A DNA stretch of 6,449 bases from Heyndrickxia sporothermodurans (GTDB lineage: Bacteria > Bacillota > Bacilli > Bacillales > Bacillaceae_C): NCBI RefSeq assembly GCF_016785185.1, contig NZ_JAEKDY010000158.1. One strand, given 5' to 3'. Shown here one piece after another: positions 6,390 to 6,449 of the stretch; the first letter of the stretch is position 1; every line of letters begins with the position of its first letter. The translations under genes were made by a program, and so were the position numbers. Below the pieces are notes generated by a model that was given only the letters and a program-made list of their open reading frames with translations, had not been told where the DNA came from and searched no databases.

Positions 6390-6449
6390 TTAAGCTTTTA
6401 GTAAAGATTCTTTATATCGATGACTATCACCATTGAATACGACCAAGTG
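6390..6449 (-). CDS. istB: IS21-family helper ATPase IstB, C-terminal 19 residues (partial)
   Basis: From the window edge the minus strand translates as HLVVFNGDSHRYKESLLKA followed by TAA (6392-6390). IstB proteins commonly end in a stretch of the form H-x-x-x-F-x-G-[DE]-S-[YH]-R-x-K-[ED]-S, and this fits closely. IstB is the AAA+ ATPase that assists the IstA transposase in target selection. The ATPase domain is off the window, so integrity cannot be judged. The stop codon lies about 60 bases before the topB junction, as expected for istB being the last gene of the element. The call rests on a short peptide, but it is supported by the terminal repeats next to it. Confidence 0.65.
   Translation of the reverse strand, partial: HLVVFNGDSHRYKESLLKA

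Larger units (their letters stand above)
6329..6449 (-). mobile_element. IS21-family insertion sequence, istB-side end only (continues off the right edge)
   Basis: The segment contains the last 19 codons of an istB-like gene followed by about 60 bases of non-coding terminus ending ...TTTTTTACTTGCCA on the minus strand (5'-TG on the plus strand at 6329). IS21 elements end in CA-3' and carry several short related repeats inside each end, and both features are seen here. The last base is placed at 6329 because topB-like coding sequence resumes directly after it. The istA gene, most of istB and the other end are outside the window. Confidence 0.7.

Overview
The window is AT-rich and every supportable gene lies on the minus strand. 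Protein style points to a low-GC, endospore-forming Firmicute: a Bacillaceae or Planococcaceae/Caryophanaceae relative. The reasons are a DUF1657 protein (a spore-former family), Bacillus-type MprF, TrhO and TopB, and IS1182 and IS21 family elements common in that group. I cannot name a genus from the sequence.

Layout by plus-strand coordinate. 1-245 is the 5' end of an IS1182-family element: the first 29 codons of its transposase (1-88), a leader with a strong terminator-like hairpin (171-213), and a GC-rich end (about 223-245). 257-463 is a 68-residue DUF1657 protein that ends 11 bp from the IS. 578-3106 is mprF, the membrane enzyme that aminoacylates phosphatidylglycerol; its terminator overlaps its stop codon. 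3226-3262 is the terminator of trhO (3274-4254), a rhodanese-type tRNA U34 hydroxylase with its own sigma-A-like promoter (4332-4360). 4386-6328 is topB (DNA topoisomerase III) without its first ~75 codons. 6329-6449 is the end of an IS21-family element, including the last 19 codons of its istB ATPase gene.

The genes do not form a functional operon. mprF (cell-surface charge and resistance to cationic peptides), trhO (wobble-uridine modification), topB (decatenation and recombination) and the DUF1657 gene appear to be separate units. trhO and mprF each have a promoter and a terminator, and transcription runs from high to low coordinates.

I looked for an undescribed system and do not see one. 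The real interest is mobile-element damage and small-scale architecture: topB is decapitated by an IS21 end that supplies a spurious in-frame ATG, an IS1182 element abuts a sporulation-type gene and carries its own anti-read-in hairpin, and the mprF terminator is built from coding sequence. Both window edges fall inside insertion sequences, as expected if this is a complete short draft contig broken at repeats. No tRNA, rRNA, riboswitch or CRISPR array was seen. No gene-free stretch exceeds 300 bases; the longest is about 168 bases (89-256), mostly the IS1182 leader.
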